Assembly: GCA_017163975.1 (NCBI GenBank) | Contig: JAFFSR010000017.1 | Location: 1,488,001-1,552,000, forward strand | DNA: 64,000 bases | Source: Anastatus disparis | Taxonomy: Eukaryota; Arthropoda; Insecta; Hymenoptera; Eupelmidae | Direction: 5' to 3' | In this document: piece after piece, positions 11,488 to 21,830 of the stretch | Layout: every line of letters begins with the position of its first letter | Numbering within the stretch: position 1 is the first letter of the stretch | Notes under the pieces: model-generated | The model's input: the letters and a program-made list of their open reading frames with translations, nothing else | The model's database searches: none | What the model was told of the DNA's origin: nothing | Program-made: the position numbers and the translations under genes

Positions 11488-11830
11488 CCTGTGTGTGTTC
11501 GTGCGCATTGGCATGAAATGTCTCATATATATATATATATATATAAACCTATATTTGCGTGCGTTCCAATTGACGTGAAAAATCCCATGTTTATTAAAAG
11601 TTGTGTGCATGCGTGCGAATAATCATGAAATGTCGCATATATATAAACCTAAGGGTACTCGGATGGGTGCGTGCGCGTTGTCATGAAATGTACTACATAT
11701 ATAGAAAACCTGTACTTATGAGTACGTGCTAGCCGACATGAAATGTCCCATGCATGTATGTATGTATATACATATATATAAATAAAAAAATATACGGGTC
11801 TACGGGTGCAAGTTGACATGAAACGGACCA
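10545..11830. repeat. ~50-bp degenerate minisatellite, about 22 units
   Basis: Units share GACATGAAATGTCCCATATA followed by an alternating purine/pyrimidine stretch such as GTGTGTGCATGCATGCG. Successive units tend to alternate between a GTATATTAACGTG type and a TATATAAACCTGTG type, giving a higher-order period of about 100 bp. (TA)n expansions occur at about 10657-10715, 11441-11482 and 11838-11891. The core matches the tips of the foldback families at 13920 and 52983. Long Tyr/Ile frames through it are artefacts. Confidence 0.85.
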
Positions 11831-11832
11831 TG

Positions 11833-11895
<63 letters not shown>

Positions 11896-12211
11896 ATATA
11901 TGTATCAATGCGCATATACCATGAACATTAAAATATATTATAAAGCATCTATATTCTTTGATACTACGCATTTCCGGTTGCGCAGTTTGTGCTGGCTGAA
12001 AACGATGAAGAAGAAAAAAAATAGCGAGAATACGACATTTCGAAATTTTAAACTGCATTTTCTCGTGATTGAGTGAACCGATTGTAATCAATTTTTTTTC
12101 AATTAAAGATAATGAAAATCTTCAAATATTATTAATTGTATTTATGTGTATATATCGATGTATTTTTATGGGATTCGATTTTGAAATTTTTGAAACTCTA
12201 TTTTAAAGTAT

Positions 12212-12278
12212 AAGAGGAGCGCCTCGACGTTTTCGTATTCGTACCTTAACTCGCCGTCGAGGCGCTACCGCGCCTCTT
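12212..12278. other. GC-rich hairpin in AT-rich surroundings
   Basis: An 11-bp perfect stem, GCGCCTCGACG (12219-12229) with CGTCGAGGCGC (12255-12265), is extended by an outer AAGAGG/CCTCTT pairing (12212-12217 with the CCTCTT near 12273). It stands out by base composition. A transposon end or terminator is possible, but there is no further support. Confidence 0.5.
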
Positions 12279-12402
12279 GATTATTTGTTCTTCATAATAT
12301 TCTGAAAAAAAACAATTCATAAAACTAAGAGAATTTTTTGGTAATTAACATCTAATTTACTTTTCATATGTAACGGTCTTAAGGGCATACCAAAACTCCT
12401 CC

Positions 12403-12893
12403 TTTTAACAATATTTCCAATCCAAGTCTATCAATGAACGGTGCGTTTAATCTAGTTTTTCGCTACAGTAAAAAAATTTATGAGATTAAACTTAACGGCA
12501 TGTCTGAGCTGCAGCAATTGAGTTTTGCTTTTTTTATTTTATCAATATCTTTTTAAATTCATAAATTAAACAAATATAATGACTTGTCCGCACTAAAGCT
12601 ATATTAGTACAATCATTTTTGTTAAAATAAAAAATCATTTGGACTTGTTATTTTTTTATGAGCTTTGATTGGAAATTAGATATTAAACTCGACAAACCTA
12701 ACCTTAAAATACGATACATTGAAAGTTTTTATTATAACTTTGTATGTAATATATTTTGGTGGATTTCTTGGGTTGTCCGCACTAGAGTTTAATCTTACAA
12801 ATTTTTTCTTTGTAGTAAAAAAACTCGATTAAACGCATTGTTTATTCATAAGTTAGGATTGGAAATATTATTAGAAGGCGGACAGCTTCGTCA
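12403..12893. mobile_element. MITE with ~80-bp TIRs (family also at 57303)
   Basis: Ends are inverted copies containing AATATTTCCAATCC and GCGTTTAATC, read inward from 12403 and outward to about 12893. A second, truncated and inverted copy lies at 57303-57690 inside Helitron 2. There is no coding capacity. Target duplication is not clear. Confidence 0.75.
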
Positions 12894-13084
12894 TGCTCTT
12901 AAGTGCGTATAACTCAAAAGATCCATTAAAATACTATGCATAAAAAGTTATAAACTAACATTCGATATATAGTATTTTGAGTCAAAGAATACGTCTATCT
13001 GTTAAATAAAAATAAAAATATATATTTAAATAAATAAATAAAGATGGGTAGTCAGAAAGCTTTTGTTTAAAATCATCCCCAAAA

Positions 13085-13944
13085 AATTCATTTAGTGTAT
13101 GTTCCAAAATTCTATCATCATTTTCTATTGAACAGATACTTTTTCTAGAAAGTTAAGGTAAGGAAAATAGTAATTATTTAATTATTTTTTTTTTATTGAT
13201 GAATCAATTCTTTGAAATAAGTAAATTTTTATTCAAAAATAATTATTTGATTTTGGAATAATTCAAAGTCTAATTTTCCTTTGAAATTAATTGTAATTAT
13301 AATAATAACGAGTGTTGTTTAATTAATAATTAGGCTTATAATTGATAAATGACATTTAACTAAATAATTTTTAAACTTATTTTAATTGTTTTTGAGTATT
13401 GAAACCAGATGATCATGTTTAGTATGTGACAGGCTATTTTCAATAAGAAAAATAAATTTTACATGAAAATGTATATTTAAAACTGTGATGACTCCTTATT
13501 GATGACTTTTGCTTACACGAACCAAAATTTATTTCAAAGTTAATAAAAAATAGAAAAAACTAAGCCTTCGAAAGCCAATTTTGGCAGTGGCAAACATTAA
13601 TTAATTTCAATAACCATGTTTTACATATAAGATCCAATCAGAAAACTGCGAAATTTAGGTCTGTAAAAAATCCTGCTAACTCTCTTCTTCATTTACAACA
13701 AGAAGTGTTATTATGCATTTTTCTCTAAAACATCAGGATTTTTAGAAAAAAAATGATAAAGTTGGGACTTTTCCAAAAATTTTGAAAAATTTTCAAATTT
13801 TCAGGTTCTGTAACTTTTGATCCTTTCAATCTAGATCCTTGAAAATTTCTTTACATATTTTGGGTAACAAAGAGAATAAATTCTTAGAGTTTCAACGTTT
13901 TTTATTTTTTTGCTCTATCAGTTGGCGTGAAATGTTCTATATAT

Positions 13945-13950
<6 letters not shown>
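13085..13950 (-). repeat. Right arm of large foldback
   Basis: Inverted copy of 6922-7770. Its outer tip runs into (TA)n and a (CT)n tract at 13948-13993. Confidence 0.75.

Positions 13951-13993
<43 letters not shown>
13948..13993. repeat. (CT)n microsatellite
   Basis: About 23 CT units lie between the foldback tip and a LINE 3' end. Confidence 0.95.
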
Positions 13994-13994
<1 letters not shown>

Positions 13995-13996
<2 letters not shown>

Positions 13997-14468
13997 TCCA
14001 ACAAAGAACTCTCTTCATTGGAGTCTTTCACTTCTGAAGATTTTCTCACTTTCAAACGTTATTTGTATGAAAGACTTCTATTGAGTGAGTGTGAATCGTG
14101 GCAGCATCAGATGGGTGCTGGCTGATCTTATCAGCTGGTCACTATTAATGGCATAGCGTCTTGTGATTTACTAACTATACACATTTTTGTCCTAATACAC
14201 TTCTGTTTGTAATTATTAAATTCTAATTTTAACTTGAATTAAAACTTATGTTAGTTACCTGTAAATACTTGAACTTAAAATTTTACGAGCATACTATACT
14301 CACTTGTTAATCTACACTATTCTTACTATTATTTTTGCTTTCATTGTTAATTGATTTGAAATATTATTTGAAATATTATTATTGTTATTTGTCGTTGTAT
14401 TTTCTTACTGTGCCAGACAGGGTATTTACCCCAAGGCCAAATAAAGTTTGTCTATGTCTATGTCTATG
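13995..14468 (+). mobile_element. CR1/Jockey-like LINE 3' end
   Basis: A short relic of an ORF2 C-terminus (around 14030-14090, YLYERLL then ESW) is followed by an AT-rich 3' UTR. It ends with a small hairpin, GGGTATTTACCC (14419-14430), then CAAGGCCAAATAAAG and a tail of TATGTC repeats. A related end at 23390-24060 has the same order with a different tail (CAAT repeats) and a covaried hairpin stem. The family assignment is tentative. Confidence 0.6.
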
Positions 14469-15717
14469 TCTCTCTCTCTTATGTTTCACGATCTATCATG
14501 GGTTATTGGGTTAAAAATCACGAGACCTACGATGGGGAATTCTCTCTCTCTCTCTCTTTTTCTCTCTTCTTTTAATGATTTCACCTTTCGTGACTACGGT
14601 TCGATCGATGGTGATGCTCTCCTTAATTATTTTCGCTCACTTAATTGTGCCACCTATGACGGTGGCTCCTCTTTGTCGGCTCGCCTTGACTGTCTCTATG
14701 GTCATCTTAATGAGGCAATAGCACGTAATTTGCCTGTCAGGAGGGTCCGGCAGGATAGGAGTCACCGTCCTTGGTTTACTTCTGAGCATTACCATTTGAT
14801 TCGTGAGAGAGATCGGCTTTACAGACGCTACAAACGCTCACGACTGCGTGCCGATTTACTGTGTTATAGAGCCGCTCGTGATCAGACTCACGAATGCATT
14901 GAATCGGCAAAACTACTCTACTTCTACGACAGACCATCTGTGATCACTAAATCTCGACAGATCTGGAAGGAACTCAGAAACCTCGGTCTCTGTTCCACTG
15001 GTGCTAACTCTTCTCATTCTTTTTCTATCAATGAATTAAATCGGCATTTTGGTGGAGTTCACCCTCTGATACCTTCTGCCTCTGAATATCTGAGTTCACT
15101 ATCTGATGACAGCTCATTCAAACCATTGTTCAGCTTCAAAGAGGTTATTTTAGAGGATGTCAAAATGGCTATCCGCCATTCTAAATCACAAGCTAGAGGA
15201 TGCGATTCCGCAATCTATCATCTCCACAGCTTTTCCTGTCATTGGGTTCTTATTATGCCGCATTTATAATGACTCTCTACGTGAGTGTACTTTTCCTACT
15301 TTTTGGAAGGCTTCGTTGATTATGACCATCAACAAAGTTTCTTCTCCACGTACTATGGGAGATGTTAGGCCGATTTCTTTACTTTGTTTTATGTTTAAGG
15401 TTCTTGAGCGCCTTGTTTACGATCAGCTCTATTACTACTTATCAACAAGACAATTACTTGACGCTCATCGGACTGGTTTTAGGACTGGACACAGTACTCA
15501 GACTGCTTTACTTAAACTGACTGACGACATTAGACTGAACATGGATAGACGCTACGTGACTATGCTCTTGTTGTTTGACTTCAGCAAGGCATTTGACACA
15601 GTGTGCCATACCACCTTACCTCGTAAATTGTCGTCTCTTGATGTGTCGCATTCTGTGGTTAGATGGGTTGCTTCTTATCAGACTGATCGTCGTCAGGCTG
15701 TTGATGATAATGCCAGT

Positions 15718-15732
15718 AATCAGTTGGACTTT
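15718..15732. repeat. 15-bp target-site duplication, left copy
   Basis: AATCAGTTGGACTTT is present here and again at 16764-16778, flanking the 15733-16763 insert exactly. Confidence 0.95.
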
Positions 15733-15734
15733 AT

Positions 15735-16345
15735 ACGCAGGGAGACAAATGTCTTTGGGCCTAGTGACTCCACGTACCCGAGCTAAGTGAACGGTGCATT
15801 GAATGTTGGTGAGGATGAGAAAAATCTAAATACGCAGGGGGACTGACCGGTCCTTGGGCCTAGCGACCCCACGTATCCGAGCTGAGTGAATGGTATACGG
15901 AGTGTGTGGATGGAAGTAAGGGTGGTAATGTTCGAATACGTAGGGGGACTACACAGTCCATGGGCCTAGCAACCCCACGTACCCGAGCTGAATGAATGAT
16001 AAACTGGATGTGTGGATGAAAGTATGGATGAAAATGTGTGAATACGCAGGGGGACTGAAAAGTCCTTGGGCTCAGCGACCCCACGTACCCGAGCTAAGTG
16101 AATGGTGAATTGAGTGTGTGGATAAAGGAGAGGATGGAGATGTTTGCACACGCAGGGGGACTGCACAGTCCTTGGGCCTAGCGACCCCACGTGCCCGAGC
16201 TAAGTGAGTGAGTGATATACTGGATGTGTGGGTAAATGAGAGGATGGGAATGTGTGAATACGCAGGGGGACTGAAAAGTCCTTGGGCTTAGCGACCCCAC
16301 GTACCCGAGCTAAGTGCAAATAAGTGCGAATGGAGGAGTGAAAGG
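15735..16345 (+). repeat. ~106-bp tandem repeats (6 units), each with two short hairpins
   Basis: Units start with ACGCAGG near 15735, 15832, 15938, 16044, 16150 and 16260. Most contain GGACT-NNNN-AGTCC with a variable tetraloop (GAAA, CACA, ACAC) followed by TTGGGCCTAGCGACCCCA, which can form a second stem. The consensus continues CGTACCCGAGCTAAGTG. Tandem 5' units recall promoter monomers of some LINEs, but this function is only inferred. Confidence 0.85.
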
Positions 16346-16439
16346 AAGGATGACAGGCAAATGTATACATGTGTGGACGTATGAACGGACACGGCCCAGT
16401 GCCTAGACGGACGGACGAAACAGGCGACATTGGACAAGA

Positions 16440-16479
16440 CCGCAGCGTGAAGTAATGCTAACGCAGTTCCACGCTGCGG
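16440..16479 (+). other. 3'-tail RNA hairpin, third version
   Basis: A 10-bp perfect stem, CCGCAGCGTG (16440-16449) with CACGCTGCGG (16470-16479). The loop begins AAGTAATGC as in the R1 copies at 705 and 2993, while the stem sequence is almost wholly different. Confidence 0.75.
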
Positions 16480-16763
16480 CTCTGAACGGTGGACGTTACG
16501 GATCCCTGTTCGTGTAAGTGAGGAATTTTCTCGCTTCTCTTCCGCGGCCAGGGTGAAGGGGGCTTAGGCGGTCTCCACCTGTGGATGCTTCGGGGGCGAA
16601 TGCGAACCTACCAGGTTTCTTACTCCCTCCTAGCTGACGCAGCGTTGGAATCCCGTCACACCAGTGGCAAGCACTGCGGTTGGGGTGATCCAGCCGTAGC
16701 CCATGCTGCTGTAGGTCTGATAGCAGATTTACCTGTTTTTTGACCACCAAAAAAAAAAAAAAA

Positions 16764-16778
16764 AATCAGTTGGACTTT
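16764..16778. repeat. 15-bp target-site duplication, right copy
   Basis: AATCAGTTGGACTTT, identical to 15718-15732. The host LINE RT coding resumes directly after it. Confidence 0.95.
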
Positions 16779-17514
16779 GTTACTCTTAACACTGGTGTTC
16801 CTCAGGGCTCCGTCCTTGGGCCTGTTCGCAATTTACATTAATGACGTTGTCTCCAATTTTCATTCTAATGTACAATATTTGATCTACGCTGATGATCTAC
16901 AAGTATTCGTGCAATTCCCAATTGCTCAACTTGATTACTATACAACACTCATGTCTGATCATGCCTCTCTGATTAGTAATTGGGCCTCATGTAATCACTT
17001 GACTCTGAACGTGGTCAAAACCAAAGCCATCATCATTGGCTCTTATTATTACATCAATATGTTGCCCTCACTGGCAATAACTGGAATTCCTATTAATGGG
17101 AATATTGTTAAGTTCGAGTCTTCTGTCCGTAGTTTGGATGTTTGGTTGGACAGCAAGTTGAACTGGAAGGCACACGTCACAAATGTATGTAACAGGTCCT
17201 ATTCCTTACTTTACATCGATTCTTCTAAGCGAAGTTTGAAGGCAGTTCTTCTTCACAATACGAACGAGTATGCTCGGTTACCATTAGCTCATTCAACTGT
17301 ACTCAAAGAAGAATACTGTAACATCAGGTTTTACCAAGTACCCATGCGATTTATGCATGTTTGACAGTCGAAATAGAGCAAAATATTATAATACAAATGT
17401 GCGGCCAGCGAGACCATCACTTACTTAAGGTTCCAGCAATGTCATTAATCGTCCTCATTTGTCTCGAAAAGGTAGCCTGGTTGAGTTTCAAGAATGTTTT
17501 GAAACTCGAAGAAT

Positions 17515-17775
17515 TTGAAACTCCAATTTTTCGATTCGCACATTGGTGAATTTCCACCAGTTCTAGGTAACTACAGTGAAGAGCATGCTGGAAGATTTCA
17601 TCAGGATATGAAGGAATTCGAAAATAGATGGCAAGGAAAATGTAGCGTAAACATGATGGCGGACTATTGTTGGATGCTGAAAAGAGAAGTACATCCTAAT
17701 AAGAATAAGAGGCGTAGAAATTCTTTGCATAGGTCGTTCAAAGACAAGCATATACGCAAGCGTAAGTCAATTTAG
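17515..17775 (+). pseudogene. C-terminal fragment of a widespread transposon-linked protein
   Basis: The open frame encodes FFDSHIGEFPPVLGNYSEEH, then RFHQDMKEFENRWQG, then NMMADYCWMLKRE and a basic tail. I recognise this as the C-terminal block found in many uncharacterised arthropod and cnidarian proteins that behave like transposon genes; the family name is not certain. The N-terminal part is absent. A weakly related segment just upstream (around 17470-17515) is out of frame. The frame opens without an ATG, so this is a fragment. Confidence 0.5.
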
Positions 17776-18787
17776 CTCTTGTGCAAATTGAATTTTGAGT
17801 AGTTTTTTGTGGGTATCTTCAAAATTAGTTGGTAAAATCTCTTTTTCCATAACAAATTCGGATTGAGCTGGCCAAAATGCATAAAAATAAAGTGTTTTTG
17901 ATGTGCTGGAAACAATTTTCATTTTTTCTTTTCATGTTTATCCACAGAAACACGGTTTTTTGATAGTTTTTTGAGGTTATGTTTGGAATATGCGGCTAAC
18001 CCCCTACTTTTGATGCCAGATTCGGATTCAGGGCGAAAAAATACAAAAGAAAAGTATAGTCTCCATCCCAGAATCGACAACTTTTTTTTTGTGGGCCTGT
18101 ATTATTTTTAATTTCATTAACAGATGAATAATTTATAACTGAATAACGCAAGTTTTATTTAATTGTTACGATTTTTTTACGTTTCGAATAGATATTACGT
18201 TTCGTTTATAGAGCTAACAAAGGGACACTTGAGCCTCTGGATGATAGATTTTGATGAAATGTGTGACTTTCTTTTATATAAAAATGAAAGTTTTTCGAAT
18301 GCTTCATTTCATTCGGCCCTCTGAATAGAGTTATCGATAAGTCAATTTTCCAAAATAGGCTATATTTTTGCAATAATGTTCTGTACTTAACACTTTTCTC
18401 CGTAAAAGGTTTTATTAATCAATCGAGGATCATTCTCTAATTTTGAACAGTTTTACTAATTTCAAGAGCTATATTTTGTAGGAATAGAATATATTAAATA
18501 AAGAAATATCCATTAAAAAGCTTCTAATGCCTTAAACGTTTCGTTTATTTTCTACATCCTTTATTTTTATTTTTTATATATGTTATATTTTTTGTTCAAG
18601 TTTTTGTTTAAATTATTCAAAGTTTTTTTTGTAATCTTAAATTATTTTTTTTCTATTTTTCAATAAATATATTTGAGTTTATTAAATAATTATATTTTAT
18701 TTTATTTTTATTAGTTTATTTTTAGATGGTTTTAGTCATTGATTCAAATGATTTTTTAATTCATCAAAGAATTTTCTTTCTATAAAA
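17776..18787. other. No gene seen; possible 3' flank of the preceding element
   Basis: Moderately AT-rich unique-looking sequence, becoming nearly pure A/T at 18540-18720. No supported ORF, RNA gene or repeat. Confidence 0.5.
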
Positions 18788-18813
18788 GGTATAGTAAGCG
18801 CGTGATCTATGTA

Positions 18814-19247
18814 CACTTGGCGGAAAGGATATTTTTCCAAATGTTAACCTCAAATGGCAACATCGCATATTTTACCACAGGCATAAGAAAATTCCAAATT
18901 ATAGAGCAAATTTCGCATCATCGTTACTCATTACTTAATGATATAATTTTAGTAAACAAACAATATTACTTTCTTTTTTCATGATTCGAATTATTATTTT
19001 ATTAAATAAAATTTTTATTTCTTAGTTCAATAATCATATAGAATTTAATATTGTGATTTTAAATTATATGAGCAATAAAATTTAAATTGTTATCATTTGA
19101 ATTTTGCATGAATAACCTATAAGAAAAAACAAAATAATCATGATGCGAAACTCAATGCATAATTCGAAGTTTTCTTATGTTTGTGGTAAAATATGCGGCG
19201 CTGCCATTTGAGGTACACATTCGGAAAAATATCCTTTTCGCCAAGTG
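18814..19247. mobile_element. Mariner-like MITE (TA target, CACTTGGCG ends)
   Basis: Inverted ends start CACTTGGCG at 18814 and finish CGCCAAGTG at 19247, each flanked by TA. Arms of about 110 bp share TATTTTACCACA and the CTCAAATGGCA block. An outer short inverted pair (GTATAGTAAGCGCG near 18790; CGCGCTTACTATAT near 19308) suggests a longer ancestral terminus. The interior is AT-rich and non-coding. Confidence 0.7.
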
Positions 19248-19499
19248 TACAAGGTTGTATGTAGGTCAACGCGCAGCTGGCTAACAGCACGCGGCAGGCA
19301 TTCAGCGCGCTTACTATATCTTAATATTTGAGTTTATAAGAGCGAGCAAGACAGTAAAACTCCAAAACTTGAATGAAGCTTGTTAGCGCACACAACTATT
19401 CATGTTCCCCACCATTGTAAGAGAGATAGAGAGAAGTTCAGCGCATATATAAACACGAGCATAGCTGGCTCGCGTGCCTTTTTCTTTATTCAACTCTCA

Positions 19500-19822
19500 A
19501 AGCGACGCATGGGACATATAAGCGATCAGGCTTAACGTCCAGTGTTATTTGAGATTGATAATCTATAAATTTGAAATTAAATTTTACTTGGCTGATGACC
19601 ATTGGAACAGATAAGCGACTGGGCTTAATACGCTTTGTAATCTATGGCCTTATTTAAAAAATAATTTTTTTTATTAATATTTTTCGAGCTCTAAACATTA
19701 GGGGACATAAAAGTGACTAGGCTTAATGCCCCGATGTTTGAAAGCAAAATTAATAAAATGAGATTGTTTATTGAGCTCAATTCGCACTGGAGATATAAAA
19801 GGGACTAGGCTTGATCTCCCAG
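19500..19822 (+). other. Four repeated hairpins in gypsy-type leader
   Basis: Four copies of a motif around AAGNGACTAGGCTTAAT occur at about 19511, 19604, 19701 and 19791 (88-97 bases apart). At least three sit in the loop of an inverted repeat with different stem sequences. The third has AAACAT and GGGG (19693-19704) pairing with CCCC and ATGTTT (19729-19739). The fourth has CTGGAGAT (19787-19794) pairing with ATCTCCCAG (19814-19822). The first has GGAC (19512-19515) pairing with GTCC (19537-19540). They lie just 5' of the gag relic. Function unknown. Confidence 0.65.
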
Positions 19823-19869
19823 GCGATAACGAGCTAGTAATATTTGAAATAATTATATTAAGCTTAAAT

Positions 19870-21830
19870 TTAAAAAATAATTCAAATTTAAAGAGCTAGA
19901 TACAGAAAGCAGGATGATACTCTTGTATGAGTTGAATAAATACATAGAATTCGTTAAGCTAAATCTGCACGAATCAGTATATACTATATCGGAAACTCTT
20001 GAGGACTCAGCAAAAAGCTGGTGATTCCTTGCGCAAGATGACGTTGAAGATTTCAACGACTTTATAAATCAATTTGAGCAAAGGTACTGGGATTCTAGTA
20101 TCTAGCGCACCGCGAGGCGTAAAATCGAGTTTGGTAAATACACCACCACGGGAAAGTTAACACGCGTTGATTATGCTATTAACATGTTCGGTTTCTTCTC
20201 TTCTTCTCTCTTTTTATTGGCCTTTTTCAGACTTTTATTGTCTATATGATAGGCCATCATCTGGTAATTTTATTATTTTGATATTTTTAGTTTGCCCATT
20301 GGGACTTTTGTATATTTTTTTGTGTTTTTCGGGTTTATTCCCTCGGAAAAACTTCGAAAATTATTTTTTCTAATTTTTCCTAGGGAATCAAACCCCGGTC
20401 CACTGGGACGCAAGGTCAGTTGATTTTTGCAACTGCACTTTTTCATCCCTTAGCGACGGAGCTCGTAAGTGTGTTCTGTGTACAAAGCACATGAAACAGA
20501 GGTGCTCGTTTGAAAAACATCCGAGAGCGGGATTTGATCTCGGTCCCCCAAGAATACGAATCCAACGCTCCTACCGACTGTGCCACAGACCGGCTCTCAT
20601 GTTCGGTTTAGCGAAAGAACTTGAAATCGATGAAACCGAGCAAGATTTCATTAATCGAATAACCGATCATCACGACCGAGTAGTGAGACACGCAATTATC
20701 TGTGAAAATGACAAAGAAAAGGCTGAGTTATTTATAATATTAGCCAATTTTGATGGTGATGATAAAAACGAAAATGTTTTAAGCTTCTTGCTGGGAAAAC
20801 CTGCGTTCAGTCAAGAAACTGATAAAAAGCCAGGCTCCTTCAATAAGCTCTGGCAATCGAAGAACGTAAATACGTTGCAAGCTTCGAGAACGGAAAAAAT
20901 CCTAATAAAAAAGAATGAGCCACGAACAAAGAAAAAACTAATGTAGATTTGCAAAATAAAAATCAAAAGGATGACGATATCCTTGAAGACTTATTAAAAG
21001 TTATTCAAAAGGATACGTCGATACCAATCCAATGTACTATCTTGGGAAACGCGAAGTAGTTGCACCTCATCTCTCGAATAAAAGGTCAAAATCATCGCGT
21101 GGTGCAATTAAAATCAATAAAAAATATAAAAATAAATGAAGTCGTAGTAAACAATTTAATAAATTAAAAAAAACCCATTATGATTTGATTAAATCAAACA
21201 ATGAAATATCGGACGAAAATATAATTGCTTCTATTTTAAATGATCCTCGCAAAGATCTATTATATGATATAAACCTGGAAGTATCGAATGCAAACATCAT
21301 ACACTGTCCGGAAATAACTGTTAAAATAGAAAACGTTTTGATTAAAGTTTTTATTAGATAACGGAACCAAAATAACTTCCATTTCCGGAGAATATTACTA
21401 TTCTAATCTAAATGAATTTTAAAACAAGCCGACCTTGCCAATAAGTGGTACAATCATCAAAGGTGATACCGGAGCGAAATCTACGCGTTTAAAATTTAAA
21501 GTTTTATCAACAGTAACATTCGGTAGTGTAGAAAAAGAATTAATATTTATTGCAGTTCCTAAACTTGTAAAGCCATGCATTTTAGGATATGACGTGTAAA
21601 ACGCTCTTGAAATGATAATAAACATGGTAACTGAAGAAATACTCTTTGAAATCGATAGTATCAATGGAATCATCGAGTACACAAACGTGAAAATCGACGC
21701 AAAAAAATTTCTTTCAAATCGAAGAAGCTTTAAAGCTCATCTGATAATCAAATTAGTAATAAAAACTTTACTAACGATTATTACTCGTACGAGCTTTCCT
21801 TAAAGGAAATGAACAAGAAAATAAATTTAT
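19870..21830 (+). pseudogene. Ty3/gypsy-like gag and aspartic protease relic
   Basis: The first part (19870-20182) encodes a gag-like segment (ESVYTISETLEDSAKSW, then FINQFEQRYW). A SINE interrupts it, and gag resumes at 20598 (LAKELEIDETEQDFINRI) to a stop near 20944. After a Lys-rich broken stretch comes an aspartic protease relic: LLDNGTKITSIS (around 21346-21384; the usual D-T/S-G is D-N-G) and KPCILGYDV (around 21573-21598). Gag packages the RNA and the protease cleaves the polyprotein. Reverse transcriptase and integrase were not found, and LTRs were not identified. Stops and frameshifts are frequent, so it is dead. Confidence 0.7.
20195..20597 (-). mobile_element. tRNA-derived SINE (family also at 62357)
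   Basis: Flanked by a 12-bp direct repeat, CATGTTCGGTTT (20183-20194 and 20598-20609). Read on the minus strand, it starts with a tRNA-like head near 20597 with A box TGGCACAGTCGG (20574-20585) and a decayed B box around 20529-20541. It continues through a body of about 300 bases and ends in an AGAAGAG-type repeat tail at 20195. It splits the gypsy gag frame, so it is younger than that element. Confidence 0.9.

Larger units (their letters stand above)
6922..13950. mobile_element. Large foldback structure with ~850-bp terminal inverted arms
   Basis: The left arm (about 6922-7770) and right arm (about 13085-13950) are inverted copies, readable from the tip (ACATTTCACACCAACTGATA) through shared landmarks to a common end near GGAACATACxCT. 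The same arm sequence, shortened, forms the palindrome at 52012-53012, so this is a dispersed family. No transposase lies between the arms. The interior holds an RNA polymerase III pseudogene, an inner inverted repeat, a minisatellite and a MITE. It could be one composite foldback transposon or two separate insertions in opposite orientation. Direct target duplications were not clear because the flanks are simple repeats. Confidence 0.65.
15733..16763 (+). mobile_element. Non-coding SINE-like retroelement with 106-bp repeats and R1-type 3' tail
   Basis: Bounded by a 15-bp target duplication and ending in poly(A) (about 16748-16763), so it moved by target-primed reverse transcription. The 5' 600 bases are tandem repeats. 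The last 320 bases are a 3' tail homologous to the R1-clade elements at 1-3.4 kb, sharing the GAAGTAATGC hairpin, CCGTCACACC, GCAGATTT and the final ACCACC before poly(A). It has no ORF of its own. It looks like a non-autonomous derivative using the tail of an R1-clade partner. Confidence 0.85.
14560..17320 (+). pseudogene. LINE ORF2 (reverse transcriptase) split by a nested retroelement
   Basis: Encodes part of a LINE polyprotein from the endonuclease-RT linker onward (PWFTSEHYHLIRERDRLYRR near 14770). It includes RT motif FDFSKAFD (15574-15597), GVPQGSVLGP just after the insert (near 16795-16825), and the catalytic YADD (16884-16895). These residues define a CR1/Jockey-superfamily RT; the exact clade is uncertain. 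Breaks: a frameshift near 15200, a 1.03-kb insertion after 15732, a one-base loss near 16820, and loss of the 5' endonuclease and the 3' end. The start is arbitrary, as the 5' side is low-complexity (CT)n sequence. Removing the insert and one duplication copy brings the two RT halves back together. Confidence 0.85.

Noticed and set aside
10467..11915. Several overlapping frames rich in Tyr, Ile and His
   Set aside because: They follow the 50-bp minisatellite and (TA)n tracts. No conserved protein features.
17515..17775. Host gene exon
   Set aside because: The protein block is found in many repetitive arthropod proteins, only the C-terminus is present, and it is surrounded by transposon debris.
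20529..20597. tRNA gene candidate
   Set aside because: It is the head of a SINE with target duplications, a decayed B box and a long non-tRNA body. The same applies at 62668-62737 and 25390-25470.
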